Source: Gemmatimonadota bacterium
GTDB taxonomy: Bacteria > Latescibacterota > UBA2968
DNA: 33,550 nt
Assembly: GCA_002727195.1 (NCBI GenBank)
Contig: PBWH01000006.1
Location: 655,245 to 688,794 of the forward strand
Reading direction: 5' to 3'
Of the stretch, positions 32,703-33,550 are shown piece after piece. The notes beneath the pieces were generated by a model that searched no databases, was not told where the DNA came from, and worked only from the letters and a program-made list of their open reading frames with translations. The position numbers and the translations under genes are program-made. Within the stretch, counting starts at the first letter, position 1, and each line of letters opens with the position of its first letter.

Positions 32703-33550
32703 TTGTTTGAGAAGATCCTTGTCGCTGATCGGGGCGAGATCGCCCTCCGCGTCATCCGGACTTGCAAGGAACTCGGGATCCCTACCGTCGCGATCCACTC
32801 CGTGGCCGACGACAACTCCCTCCACATCGGGCTTGCTGACGAAGACGTCTGCATCGGTCCGCCACCCGGCGATCAGAGTTACCGGAATTACTCCCGGGTT
32901 CTGAGCGCCGCAGATATCACGAACGCTGATGCCATCCACCCCGGATACGGTCCGCTGGCCGAGAACGCCGAGTTCGCGGATCTGTGCCTGGAGTGCGGGA
33001 TCACGTTTATCGGGCCCTCTGTCGAATCGATCCGGACGATGGGTGACAAGGCGTCCGCTCGGGCGACGATGGAGGCCGCCAACGTCCCAGTGTCGCCCGG
33101 TACAGGGATCCTCAACAGCTTTGAAGAGGCGAAGGCGGCCGCAGAGGAAATCGGATATCCCGTCCGGCTTAAGGCCGTCGCAGGCGGTGGGGGCCGGGGC
33201 ATGCGGACCGTCGAGTCGGAAGCGGGCCTCGAGTATGCCTGGCAGGTGGCGTCGTCGGAAGCATCGGCAGCGTTTTCATCGGGAAACCTGTATCTCGAAA
33301 AAGAGATCCTGAACCCACGACACGTAGAGTTGCAGGTCCTCGGCGATACGCACGGGACCGTCCTGCACCTGGGCGAGCGGGAATGCTCGATTCAGCGCCG
33401 GCACCAGAAGCTGATCGAAGAGTCTCCGTCGCCGGCCGTGGACCCGGACCTGCGGGCACGGATGGCGAAGGCGGCCGTGGACGGTTCGGCGGCGGCGGGC
33501 TACTACGGGGCCGGCACGGTCGAATTCCTCCTTGATTCGAACGGTGACTT
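32703..33550 (+). CDS. accC: Biotin carboxylase of acetyl-CoA carboxylase, 3' end outside window
   Basis: AccC carboxylates the biotin on AccB using ATP and bicarbonate. The first 282 residues are present and unbroken: LFEKILVADRGEIALRVIRT, the N-terminal domain ending IHPGYGPLAENAEFADL (family usually GFLAENA; here Pro replaces Phe), IGPSVESIRTMGDKASA, and the ATP-grasp lid KAVAGGGGRGMR, then HVELQVLGDTHGTVLHLGERECSIQRRHQKLIEESPSPA. The start is TTG at 32703, judged from the family N-terminus; the ribosome site is weak. The window edge cuts the gene at about two thirds of the usual 450 residues. Confidence 0.95.
   Translation, partial: MFEKILVADRGEIALRVIRTCKELGIPTVAIHSVADDNSLHIGLADEDVCIGPPPGDQSYRNYSRVLSAADITNADAIHPGYGPLAENAEFADLCLECGITFIGPSVESIRTMGDKASARATMEAANVPVSPGTGILNSFEEAKAAAEEIGYPVRLKAVAGGGGRGMRTVESEAGLEYAWQVASSEASAAFSSGNLYLEKEILNPRHVELQVLGDTHGTVLHLGERECSIQRRHQKLIEESPSPAVDPDLRARMAKAAVDGSAAAGYYGAGTVEFLLDSNGD

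Noticed and set aside
1..33550. CRISPR array, prophage or integron
   Set aside because: No regularly spaced repeats, cas genes, phage structural genes, integrase or tRNA attachment site were seen.

Overview
This window is a G+C-rich bacterial chromosome segment that appears to come from an uncultured lineage. Two adjacent futalosine-pathway menaquinone genes (mqnB, mqnD), a PhyH-family dioxygenase remnant, several aldo/keto reductases, a bifunctional-nuclease/UVR protein and structured intergenic repeats would fit an FCB-type group such as Latescibacterota or Gemmatimonadota. That placement is inference, because no rRNA or other phylogenetic anchor is present. I found no tRNA, rRNA, CRISPR array, transposase or prophage gene.

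Layout. Positions 1-3760 hold the 3' end of a BFN/UVR gene, an aldo/keto reductase, a degenerate YchF-type protein and a nitroreductase. Positions 3880-7500 (minus strand) hold a broken PhyH gene, a beta-hydroxyacid dehydrogenase and the mqnB-mqnD pair. Positions 7630-10900 carry amino-sugar catabolism: nagA (plus), then ackA and nagB (minus). Positions 10157-19163 form one long minus-strand carbohydrate operon read as aldo/keto reductase, sugar nucleotidyltransferase, SDR, broken SGNH hydrolase, gmd, Zn-type dehydrogenase, broken beta-hydroxyacid dehydrogenase, D-aminoacylase-like amidohydrolase and nagB. A candidate promoter lies at 19203-19230. Next come a plus-strand lytic transglycosylase and a small membrane protein (19319-21745).

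Positions 22039-30389 are a tightly packed ten-gene minus-strand housekeeping operon: chrA-like, a 77-residue unknown, bioB, mnmG, sirB1-like, smpB, amidase, DnaC-like ATPase, rph and rdgB. Most of its junctions overlap by 1-29 bases. From 30902, a near-consensus promoter drives TPR protein, efp, accB and accC; accC runs off the window.

NagA releases acetate from GlcNAc-6-P, AckA can capture that acetate, and NagB feeds the remaining sugar into glycolysis. This makes 7632-10894 a coherent amino-sugar module although the genes lie on both strands.

The most notable signals are the following. (1) Four clearly broken genes and one possible further remnant are all accessory, while every housekeeping gene is intact. 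(2) A two-hairpin repeat family occurs in at least four copies: its first stem changes sequence but keeps pairing, three copies sit about 15-20 bases behind stop codons, and two copies form an inverted pair. (3) A YchF paralogue has lost key nucleotide-binding residues. No wholly new multi-gene system was identified.
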